Made by a program: the position numbers and the translations under genes | Source: CAYNLK01 sp964398055 | GTDB lineage: Bacteria > Chloroflexota > Anaerolineae > 4572-78 > J111 | Direction of reading: 5' to 3' | Length of the DNA: 34,319 bases | NCBI GenBank assembly: GCA_964398055.1 | Contig: CAYNLK010000063.1 | Location: forward strand, 1-34,319 | Notes under the pieces: generated by a model | Databases searched by the model: none | Told to the model about the DNA's origin: nothing | Seen by the model: the letters and a program-made list of their open reading frames with translations, nothing else | In this document: piece by piece, positions 6,793 to 13,566 of the stretch | How positions within the stretch are numbered: position 1 is the first letter of the stretch | How the letters are laid out: every line of letters starts with the position of its first letter

Positions 6793-7689
6793 TCAAATGG
6801 GGGTTTTGAAATCATAGATACCATTTTGATATGGCCAACCGCGGCGGCAGCGCTGGCAGAGCAGCACGGCGTCTGCCTCGGTGGGGGAAGCCGGGGAGGA
6901 GAGCAGCGACGAACCACAAGCCGGGCAGCGAAAAAAACCACTCACCGGCTGGTTCAGAATTTTTTGGGCCTGGGCTTGCACAAATAGACTGGGGGTCAGT
7001 TGCCACCAGTTGCCGGTCAGTTGGGCCAAGCCATCCAGCCTGATCAGCCAGGCAGTCGGCACGGTCCGCTTGAGCAGGTTGAGGCGATAGTGAGAAACGG
7101 TGCGGGTATTTTGCACGGTGAAACCGGCCGCGGCCAACTGCTGGCGCATCCAGGCCGGATGGAAATCAAAGTTCAATTCAACAAATTCAACCGGCGTGTG
7201 TTCAAAAGGGCTCCAATCTTGCCGGCGCAGGCACCAGCGCAGTAGAGATTTGAGGTGAAACTTGCTGGCGTGTTCGATCACGGCAGTTCCGCCGGGCTTC
7301 ACAATGCGGTGGAGTTCAGCCAGAGCCGCCGGTACATCGACCAGATGGTGCATCACCCGGACCATAGTCAGGGTATCAAACAAATTATCCACAAAGGGCA
7401 ACCGGTAGACATCAGCCACCACAAAAATAAAGTTATCTGTCTCACCCAGGTATTGTTGGGCTTCTTCAAGTTGGGTCCGGGCGTAGTCCACTAAAACGAC
7501 CTGCCGGTAGCCCCGGTAGAGGTCAGCCAGGCGGCCAAAACCAGCGCCTATCTCGACCAACCGTTCACCCTGCGGCGGCAGCAATTTTTGCAGGGCTACC
7601 CGTTCGACGCCGTCCTCATAGGCTCGATTTTGATCTTCCCAAAAGTCGGCGCGATACCGGCTGCCTTCATAATCACAAATACGCGGCAA
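6793..7689 (-). CDS. SAM-dependent methyltransferase with C-terminal zinc ribbon
   Basis: A 298-residue class I methyltransferase. Motif I is VEIGAGFG (45-52), followed by an acidic loop VLVDYA, a ADVYRLPF segment and the post-motif HRIVKPGG. This is the Methyltransf_11-like pattern and binds S-adenosylmethionine. The C-terminus adds CPAC (255-258) and CQRC (278-281) followed by GWPYQNGIYDF, closely resembling the Trm112/UPF0434 zinc-ribbon domain, which in other organisms activates methyltransferases in trans. A fused arrangement is less usual. The substrate is unknown; the neighbouring glycan genes suggest lipid, quinone-like or sugar targets but do not prove any. The start codon lies 18 nt from the parS palindrome. 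Confidence 0.88.
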   Translation of the reverse strand: MPRICDYEGSRYRADFWEDQNRAYEDGVERVALQKLLPPQGERLVEIGAGFGRLADLYRGYRQVVLVDYARTQLEEAQQYLGETDNFIFVVADVYRLPFVDNLFDTLTMVRVMHHLVDVPAALAELHRIVKPGGTAVIEHASKFHLKSLLRWCLRRQDWSPFEHTPVEFVELNFDFHPAWMRQQLAAAGFTVQNTRTVSHYRLNLLKRTVPTAWLIRLDGLAQLTGNWWQLTPSLFVQAQAQKILNQPVSGFFRCPACGSSLLSSPASPTEADAVLLCQRCRRGWPYQNGIYDFKTPI

Positions 7690-7707
7690 GAAGAACTCCT
7701 AAATTTT

Positions 7708-7727
7708 ATTGTTTCACGTGAAACAAT
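7708..7727. other. parS centromere-like site (ParB binding)
   Basis: TGTTTCACGTGAAACA at 7710-7725 is a perfect 16-bp palindrome matching the widely conserved bacterial parS consensus, and the symmetry extends to 20 bp. It lies between the methyltransferase and phosphotransferase genes, about 12.6 kb from the DnaA-box cluster, the usual kind of distance for origin-proximal parS. No parA or parB gene is in the window. Confidence 0.92.
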
Positions 7728-7734
7728 GTCGCCC

Positions 7735-9126
7735 CTAATACGCATTCTCATCGTAGAAAATATTGACGATCGTGCGCAATAGGATGCGGAAATCCAGGGC
7801 CAATGACCAATTCTCGATATACCACAGATCATATTTGGTCCGTTCGATGATCGAAGTGTCGCCCCGCAGGCCATTGACCTGAGCCCAACCGGTCATCCCG
7901 GCCTTTTCTCGATGACGGTCCATATAACGCGGAATGGTCTGCTTGAACTGCTCCACAAAAACCGGTCGTTCGGGCCGAGGGCCAACCAGACTCATATTTC
8001 CAATGAGCACATTCATCAACTGGGGCAACTCATCAATCGAAAAACGGCGAATGATTGTACCCAACCGGGTGCGCCGGGAGTCGTTGGCGTTGGCCCAAAC
8101 CGGGCCGGTTTCCAACTCGGCATCGGTCCGCATCGAGCGAAACTTGAACATCATGAACCGCTTACCGTCCAATCCCATCCGCTCCTGGGTAAAAAACACC
8201 GGTCCGGCCGACTCAAGCTTGATCAAGATGGCCAACAACATCATAATCGGTGACAAAAAAATCAAGCCGACGGCGCTGCCGATGATATCAACCGCACGTT
8301 TAACCGTCAAACGCCAACCCTGTAAAGCCGTATCGCGCACCGTCAGCAGTGGCAGCCCGCCCAAATCCCCAATCGAGACCTCGCTGGCCATAATCTGGAA
8401 AACATTGGGAAAAACTTTGATCGCCACTTTGGAGCGATCACAGTTGCTGACAACTTTCAGGATTTCCTGGTGGGTGGCCTCGGGCATCACCACAATGACC
8501 TCGTTGATTTTTTCCGTTGCCGTCAACTCAGGAATATCATCCACCCGCCCCAAAACCGGAACACCCTGGACGGTTTCTACCTGAATATCGTCATCCACAA
8601 AACCGGCCACTCGATAACCTAACCCCGGGGTGCGCTTAATCTTTTGCATCACCATGCGCCCCACTTCACCGGCACCCACGATCAGGATACGATGTTCACC
8701 CCAGTTGCGAGCCTGCAAAGCCAACTGAATCCGGGACTGCACGAATCGCCCCAGGGTGGCCAACAGGATGGTCAAAATCCACACATAAACCATCATCAAG
8801 CGAGGATAGTCGAGCTGATTCTTAAAAAATAACGAAATAAAAGCGATGGACACAATGGTCCCGATAGAAGCGGCCGCAAAAATCGAGTAGAACTGGTCCA
8901 CCAGCGAGAGCGACCGTTGGCGGTGGTAGAGCCGATAGAAAAAGAAAACCATCAGGATGGTGACCACATGCACCACCAACATGCCCCAATAAGCCGAAAA
9001 GGGCTGGATGTTCTCATATTCGGACCGCAAGCGGAGTTGATAACCACCCCAGAAGGCCAATCCGGCCATTACGGCGTCACTAATTACCAGAGATAAGGCA
9101 AATAATAAAGGTGCTCGTTGCTTCAT
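7735..9126 (-). CDS. polyprenyl glycosylphosphotransferase (WcaJ-like)
   Basis: A 463-residue membrane enzyme. Four N-terminal helices (about 8-28, 45-65, 80-100, 108-126) precede a Rossmann-like CoA-binding_3 domain with GAGEVG (151-156). After a further helix (about 278-303) comes the bacterial sugar-transferase domain: KRAVDIIGS (276-284), KFRSM (328-332), DELPQL (365-370) and VGPRPE (381-386). The family moves a sugar-1-phosphate from a nucleotide sugar to undecaprenyl phosphate at the inner membrane, the first step in building exopolysaccharide or O-antigen units. The sugar is not determined. Its start is 2 nt from the end of the GT2 gene, so the two are almost certainly co-transcribed. 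Length and motifs look intact. Confidence 0.95.
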   Translation of the reverse strand: MKQRAPLLFALSLVISDAVMAGLAFWGGYQLRLRSEYENIQPFSAYWGMLVVHVVTILMVFFFYRLYHRQRSLSLVDQFYSIFAAASIGTIVSIAFISLFFKNQLDYPRLMMVYVWILTILLATLGRFVQSRIQLALQARNWGEHRILIVGAGEVGRMVMQKIKRTPGLGYRVAGFVDDDIQVETVQGVPVLGRVDDIPELTATEKINEVIVVMPEATHQEILKVVSNCDRSKVAIKVFPNVFQIMASEVSIGDLGGLPLLTVRDTALQGWRLTVKRAVDIIGSAVGLIFLSPIMMLLAILIKLESAGPVFFTQERMGLDGKRFMMFKFRSMRTDAELETGPVWANANDSRRTRLGTIIRRFSIDELPQLMNVLIGNMSLVGPRPERPVFVEQFKQTIPRYMDRHREKAGMTGWAQVNGLRGDTSIIERTKYDLWYIENWSLALDFRILLRTIVNIFYDENAY

Positions 9127-9128
9127 AG

Positions 9129-10070
9129 CTACACCTCTACAGATCGATGATTGCCCAGGATCGCCCTAAATTTGGGCGAGTTTTGCCAATGATACTTTAA
9201 CTGGTACAGCCGCCAGGGGATATTAACCGCCATCACCACCAACCAATGCAGCCAAAAGGGGGTCTGGGCGGCATAATACTTTCGATAAAAAACATCCATC
9301 GCCCGGTAAAATTCTACTCGCGCTTTCAAGCTGCTGCGGCTGGCGGCCCGCTTGACATGAGTGACAGCCACCGCCGGGTTATAAAGAATCTTCCAGCCGT
9401 TGGCCTTCATCTGATAAGCCCAATCCAAATCTTCGCCGTACATGAAATAGGTTTCATCCAACAACCCCGCCTGGGCAATGGCCTCCCGGCGGACAATCAT
9501 AAACGCTCCCACCACCGAGTCGACCTCAATCAACTCATCCGGGTCGGCATAGGTAAGATTGTAACGACCAAAGCGGCGGCTGCGCGGAAACAACTTTGAC
9601 AAGCCAATCATGCGATAGAAACTGACTTCCGGGGTTGGAAAAGCGCGGCGACAGGCCAAATCCAGACTCCCGTCCAGTAACACCAGTTTGGGGCCCGCCG
9701 CGCCGGCTTCAGGGTGTTCATCCATAAAAGCAATCATCTCGCTGAGAGCCGTGGGGAGCAATACCGTATCCGGATTGAGCAAAAGGGCATAACGAGGGGC
9801 ACCAGGTGCAAGGGTGCCATCAACCGCGAACCCCACCCGGCGCAGGCCCAAGTTGTTGGCAAAGGCAAAACCACCGTTCACCTGGCTACTGATCAGGTCA
9901 ACTTGAGGAAATTCGGCAGAGACCATGGCCGCGCTGCCATCAGGCGAGGCATTGTCAACCACCACCACCGTATAGCTAAAGTCACCCTGGCTCTGGTAGA
10001 TCGAGGTCAGACAATCTCGCAGTAAATCACGAGTATTATAATTGACAATAATAATTGCTAAATCTGGCAT
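9129..10070 (-). CDS. GT2-family glycosyltransferase
   Basis: A 313-residue GT-A fold glycosyltransferase. It begins with LAIIIVNYNTRDLL (4-17), has VVVVDNASPDGS (35-46), the metal-binding-region LLLNPDT (96-102), and later MYGEDLDWAYQMK, all typical of rhamnosyl/galactosyl transferases related to WbbL. It would add a sugar from a nucleotide donor to a lipid-linked glycan in the cytoplasm. There is no transmembrane segment. It is 2 nt upstream of the phosphotransferase gene and 24 nt downstream of the GNAT gene, so all three probably form one unit with the promoter near 11130. Donor and acceptor cannot be read from the sequence. Confidence 0.92.
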   Translation of the reverse strand: MPDLAIIIVNYNTRDLLRDCLTSIYQSQGDFSYTVVVVDNASPDGSAAMVSAEFPQVDLISSQVNGGFAFANNLGLRRVGFAVDGTLAPGAPRYALLLNPDTVLLPTALSEMIAFMDEHPEAGAAGPKLVLLDGSLDLACRRAFPTPEVSFYRMIGLSKLFPRSRRFGRYNLTYADPDELIEVDSVVGAFMIVRREAIAQAGLLDETYFMYGEDLDWAYQMKANGWKILYNPAVAVTHVKRAASRSSLKARVEFYRAMDVFYRKYYAAQTPFWLHWLVVMAVNIPWRLYQLKYHWQNSPKFRAILGNHRSVEV

Positions 10071-10094
10071 CGCCGCTGACCCTGGCCAGTTGAG

Positions 10095-11099
10095 CTACAT
10101 CTCCCGCTTCATCCAAATCAAGGTCTGTTCCTCATAAAAGCCAAACTCTTTGAATGCGGCAATGGCTTCAGCGTGATCAGCAGGGTGTTTAACCGCCACA
10201 CCCTTATCACGCCACGGATATAAGTAGTGAAACGCCTGGCTAAGGAGCGGCCTTTCCAACTGTCCCCGCCAATCAGGATGAACAATCAGTTCCAGGCGAT
10301 GGTTCTGACCAAAGCCCCCTCCTAGCACATTGATCAAGCCCACCAAGCGTTGGCTTTCTTCTACAACCCAATGAGCGGAGGGAGCCGCCCCAACCAGCCG
10401 GTGAATCAGGTTGCTCACTTGCTCATTGAAGCCCAACTCAAAACGGCTCCGGCGCAACGGCCATTCCTGCTGAACAGTCTCCGCGATGGCGGCATTGGCC
10501 AAGTTATAGGCCAGCCGGGCGTCGAGGGCGCTGAAATGCCTGGGGCGAAGTTTGAGTCCGGCGGGGAACGGCGTTTTTTCAACTACCGGCACCTGGTTGA
10601 GCTGCAAAAATGTGCTGCCGGCCAACTCTCTGAATTTCAAAGTATTGTAAAGGTGGCGAGCCGGTTGATTATCAGCTCGAACCTGCAAGGCCACAGATTT
10701 GCCGTGATACTCGTTAACCAGTTCCAAAGCCGCATACATCAATCCCCTGGCAATACCACGGCCGCGATATTCTTGAGCCACCGCCACATTACTGATCAAC
10801 CAGCGGCGTGACCCGGGTGAGGATTGATTAACCGTGATATTACCTACAATTTTGTGCTCTTCTTCCCACACAAACCCCGATAAAAAATCGGTATGATCCG
10901 GATTGAAGGTAACCATCCACCACAACACCGGCTTCAAACGACTCAGCCAGCGCAGCTCTCGCAGCGCATTTTGGCCGGAACGATCCAGATCATGGGCAAA
11001 GGCCTCCTCAATTAAATCGGCCACCCCTTTCAAATCCTTCATTGGATCCATCGGGCGCAAACCAAAATATTCTTTTCTGGCATGCGCTAACACGGCCAT
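10095..11099 (-). CDS. GNAT N-acetyltransferase, two-domain
   Basis: A 334-residue protein. The N-terminal domain has the acetyl-CoA motif ISNVAVAQEYRGRGIARGL (102-120, with RGRGIA at 112-117) followed by VRADNQPARHLYNTLKF, the classic GNAT C-terminal motif. The second half (about 180-334) looks like a diverged GNAT fold without an RxxGxG/A loop. The acceptor is unknown. It is the first gene of a leftward unit with the GT2 and phosphotransferase genes, so a role in modifying amino sugars is possible but not shown. A perfect palindrome TAGAACATATGTTCTA overlaps its promoter 16-31 nt before the ATG, suggesting control by a LexA-like or other repressor. Confidence 0.9.
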   Translation of the reverse strand: MAVLAHARKEYFGLRPMDPMKDLKGVADLIEEAFAHDLDRSGQNALRELRWLSRLKPVLWWMVTFNPDHTDFLSGFVWEEEHKIVGNITVNQSSPGSRRWLISNVAVAQEYRGRGIARGLMYAALELVNEYHGKSVALQVRADNQPARHLYNTLKFRELAGSTFLQLNQVPVVEKTPFPAGLKLRPRHFSALDARLAYNLANAAIAETVQQEWPLRRSRFELGFNEQVSNLIHRLVGAAPSAHWVVEESQRLVGLINVLGGGFGQNHRLELIVHPDWRGQLERPLLSQAFHYLYPWRDKGVAVKHPADHAEAIAAFKEFGFYEEQTLIWMKREM

Positions 11100-11114
11100 G
11101 TTCTATCCAGCAAT

Positions 11115-11135
11115 TAGAACATATGTTCTATTATA
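11115..11135 (-). promoter_or_regulatory. -10 element overlapped by LexA-like palindromic operator
   Basis: TATAAT on the minus strand at 11130-11135 is the likely -10 of the GNAT-GT2-phosphotransferase unit; the -35 is weak. The perfect 16-bp palindrome TAGAACATATGTTCTA occupies 11115-11130, over the predicted transcription start. Its core GAACATATGTTC equals the Gram-positive SOS box form GAAC-N4-GTTC. A repressor bound here would block RNA polymerase. Confidence 0.65.
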
Positions 11136-11354
11136 TCAATATCAAATCTAACAGACCACGAGCTGAGAATGAGCATAATTATAACATTGACCGGTTTCCA
11201 TGTCACATGGCTTACCCGGTTTTCTTGGCTGTCATCTCAGTAACTCGCCAAGCTTGCTCGCCAAATTACCCGGCCACACCTCTGGAGAATTGTTGCTCGC
11301 TACAGGCAACTCTGCTAGACTCAGTCGATCCAGAATTAAAGGACTGTTCAGTAG

Positions 11355-11984
11355 ATGGCTTTCAAAGTTTGGCTGTGGTTCACCTTGATTATGCTAAGCC
11401 TGGCCGGCTGTGTGGATCAAACACCGGCCGGAACCGAGCCACAGCCGGTTCACTTTTTTGCCGAAACCGGCCACACCGTGCAGGGCGATTTTTGGCGCTT
11501 TTTTGAGAAATACGGCGGTCTAGAAAGTTTAGGCTATCCCTTAACCGAGCAGATCAGCGTCGATGGCTGGACGGTTCAATATTTTGAAAAAGGGCGGCTG
11601 GAGTATCACCCGGAAAACGAGCCGGCTTATCGGATTACTGTGGGCTGGCTGGGTGAGCTGCTCCAGCGTCGCCACCCACCGCTGCCTCCAAGCGGCCTCC
11701 CGCCGGTCACGGACAAACATCGCCGCTATTTTCCGGCAACCGGTCATATCATTAGTGGCGACTTTTTGGATTATTTTGACACACATGGCGGCAAGGTACG
11801 TTTCGGTTGGCCCATCAGTGAGCCGTTTTTGGTAGATGGGCGTTTGACTCAAGATTTTCAAAGCGCCCGTTTTTTCTGGACGCCTGAACGTGAACCACCG
11901 GTTACCCTGGAAGAGATCGGACGAGTTCACTTTGCAGCCAGAAGACTGGACGAGGAATTACTAGAAGCGGTGAAGGGGCAATAA
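11355..11984 (+). CDS. lipoprotein with LGFP-like repeats
   Basis: A 209-residue exported lipoprotein. The signal peptide ends in LSLAGC, with Cys19 as the lipidation site. The mature part holds two related repeats (about 32-80 and 122-180) built as F-x-x-TGH-x-x-x-GDF followed by GG-x-x-x-x-G-P-I/L-T/S-E and a QYFE or QDFQ strand, resembling LGFP repeats that are thought to bind cell-wall polymers. No catalytic residues are evident. It probably sits on the outer face of the membrane. It stands alone on the plus strand, divergent from the GNAT gene and convergent with the small membrane protein gene, and ends at a hairpin at 12002-12075. The 250-nt spacer upstream shows no obvious promoter. 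Confidence 0.82.
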   Translation: MAFKVWLWFTLIMLSLAGCVDQTPAGTEPQPVHFFAETGHTVQGDFWRFFEKYGGLESLGYPLTEQISVDGWTVQYFEKGRLEYHPENEPAYRITVGWLGELLQRRHPPLPPSGLPPVTDKHRRYFPATGHIISGDFLDYFDTHGGKVRFGWPISEPFLVDGRLTQDFQSARFFWTPEREPPVTLEEIGRVHFAARRLDEELLEAVKGQ

Positions 11985-12001
11985 ATGAAAGTGATCAGAT
12001 A

Positions 12002-12075
12002 GCAGAGTAGCAAAGTAAAGTAAAGTAAAGTAAAGTGAAATTGATTGGCTTTACTTTGTTTCATTGCTACTCTGC
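12002..12075. repeat. hairpin with AAAGT microsatellite between convergent genes
   Basis: GCAGAGTAGCAA (12002-12013) pairs perfectly with TTGCTACTCTGC (12064-12075), and AAGTAAAG with CTTTACTT inside it. The loop side contains five tandem AAAGT units (12012-12036). The arms belong to the same GCARRGTN word family as the 8-nt array at 32080-32135. It probably terminates both convergent genes, although neither side carries a long T run. Confidence 0.6.
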
Positions 12076-12081
12076 CACCTA

Positions 12082-12360
12082 CTATTCTGCTTTGGTACTT
12101 TCTGTCACCTCCGCCTGATCGGCTTTGGCGCTGTCTTGCTCTTGCTCCGCCAGCGTCTCTTCCTCATCATCTTCCCAACCGATGATCCAGACACAAGCCC
12201 CGGCCAACAGAATCGTAGTGACGATCAGGGCGGCCCATTGCGTGGGCGTAAAGCCAACGTCCCTGGCCGACCAGACCAGAATAATCACCATCCCAATCGC
12301 CAGCACAATCCAAGAAGTCAACTGCGGGTGGGTTCCGGCAAACTTTTTGATTGCTTCCAT
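12082..12360 (-). CDS. small two-helix membrane protein, acidic tail
   Basis: A 92-residue protein of unknown function with two transmembrane helices (about 15-32 and 41-61) joined by a short loop containing RDVGFTPTQW. The C-terminal 30 residues are very acidic (DDEEE followed by repeated Glu/Ala/Asp), predicted to be soluble. AGGAGAG precedes the ATG. It is 11 nt downstream of the CoaE-GNAT gene, so it is the last gene of the ABC-F-coaE unit. No family is recognised. Confidence 0.75.
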   Translation of the reverse strand: MEAIKKFAGTHPQLTSWIVLAIGMVIILVWSARDVGFTPTQWAALIVTTILLAGACVWIIGWEDDEEETLAEQEQDSAKADQAEVTESTKAE

Positions 12361-12371
12361 AAAATTCTCTC

Positions 12372-13550
12372 CTACATTGGCACCATAATTCGCTGTTCGC
12401 GGAGTTTCTTATACAACAACACGCTATCCTCGGGCTGCCACTCCATCGCCGCATCTTTCCACATATAGCCTAGGTCTTTGCCTACAGCCTGCTGGTAATC
12501 CTGACTTTCAAAGAACTCCACTGGTTTAGGGCCGGCTTTATTCAATACGAAGGTCAGCGAGACTTCACAGGAGAGCAGACTGACTTCTTCGTGAATCCGA
12601 TCCAGCATCTTCTTACCGACCGTCGGCCACAGCTCGTCGTTGAGTACATAAAAATCCTGCAAGCCGGCGATCAGATTCTCGGCCAACCAACCAGCAATAC
12701 CGACCACGTGGCCATTATATGTCGCCACCAGATAGGCTCTGGTAAAGAGCGCCTCCATCATGTCACTCAGATTGGGCCTGATGGCCCCCTTGGTGCCGGC
12801 GGCCACCAATTTAGCCATAGCCTCCAAATCGGGGCGCTTGGCCCGGCGGATTTCAATTTGCTCAACATTCAGCCTGGCCGGAGGAGGAGCCGGCACAGTC
12901 GCGGCCGGCGTTGGCGCAGTTTCAACCAGCGCCGGTTCGGCGACCTCTCCGGTCTGCTCCTGGAGCAGCTCAGTATAATGCTTCTTCACCAAAGTCCAGG
13001 TTTTAGCCAGATCACCGCTGTTATCAATTACCAGATCGGCCTTGGCTTCCTTTTCTTTGGCAGGGGATTGAGCTTTGAGGCGCTGCTGGGCCTGTTCTGG
13101 AGTCAGTTTGCGCCGCTCCACTAATCGCTTCAGCTGCACCTCCGGTCTTGACGTCACCACCCAGGTCGCCTGACATTGGTCGGCCAGGCCGGACTCAAAC
13201 AGTTTAATCGCCTCGATGGCCACCACGGCTGTAGTCGCTTGCTCGATTCGCCTGGTAATCTCCTGCCGGACCGCCGGATGAGTGATCTCTTCCAGCCTGG
13301 TCAAAACCTCCGGCACCGCAAAAGCAAGTTTACCCAGGCGACGCCGGTCGATCTGGCCGCGCTCATCCAGGATGAATTTACCAAACTCGGCCACAATGGC
13401 CTGGTAGGCCGCCCCACCCTGATCCATCAGGCGATGCACCAGCTTATCCGCATCGATGACAGTGGCGCCCAACTCCTGCAACATTCGTAGAATTAGACTT
13501 TTGCCGGTGGCAATATTGCCGGTCAGTCCAATGACTATTTTGTCTGCCAT
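12372..13550 (-). CDS. coaE: dephospho-CoA kinase fused to GNAT-like domain
   Basis: A 392-residue fusion. Residues 1-195 are a complete CoaE: P-loop GLTGNIATGKS (8-18), DADKLVH (33-39), THPAVR (90-95), the lid segment RRKLTPEQAQQRLKAQ (146-161) and ADLVIDNSG (171-179). CoaE phosphorylates the ribose 3' hydroxyl of dephospho-CoA, the last step of coenzyme A synthesis. A Pro/Ala linker (about 200-227) leads to a GNAT-like domain (230-392) starting IEIRRAKRPDLEAMAKLV; the usual R-x-x-G-x-G/A acetyl-CoA loop is not clear, so it may be inactive or bind CoA only. E. coli CoaE is about 206 residues. The gene starts 16 nt after the ABC-F stop. The fusion is continuous in one frame, so it is not a sequencing join of two ORFs. 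Confidence 0.9.
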   Translation of the reverse strand: MADKIVIGLTGNIATGKSLILRMLQELGATVIDADKLVHRLMDQGGAAYQAIVAEFGKFILDERGQIDRRRLGKLAFAVPEVLTRLEEITHPAVRQEITRRIEQATTAVVAIEAIKLFESGLADQCQATWVVTSRPEVQLKRLVERRKLTPEQAQQRLKAQSPAKEKEAKADLVIDNSGDLAKTWTLVKKHYTELLQEQTGEVAEPALVETAPTPAATVPAPPPARLNVEQIEIRRAKRPDLEAMAKLVAAGTKGAIRPNLSDMMEALFTRAYLVATYNGHVVGIAGWLAENLIAGLQDFYVLNDELWPTVGKKMLDRIHEEVSLLSCEVSLTFVLNKAGPKPVEFFESQDYQQAVGKDLGYMWKDAAMEWQPEDSVLLYKKLREQRIMVPM

Positions 13551-13566
13551 TGCGATTCTCCCCGTT

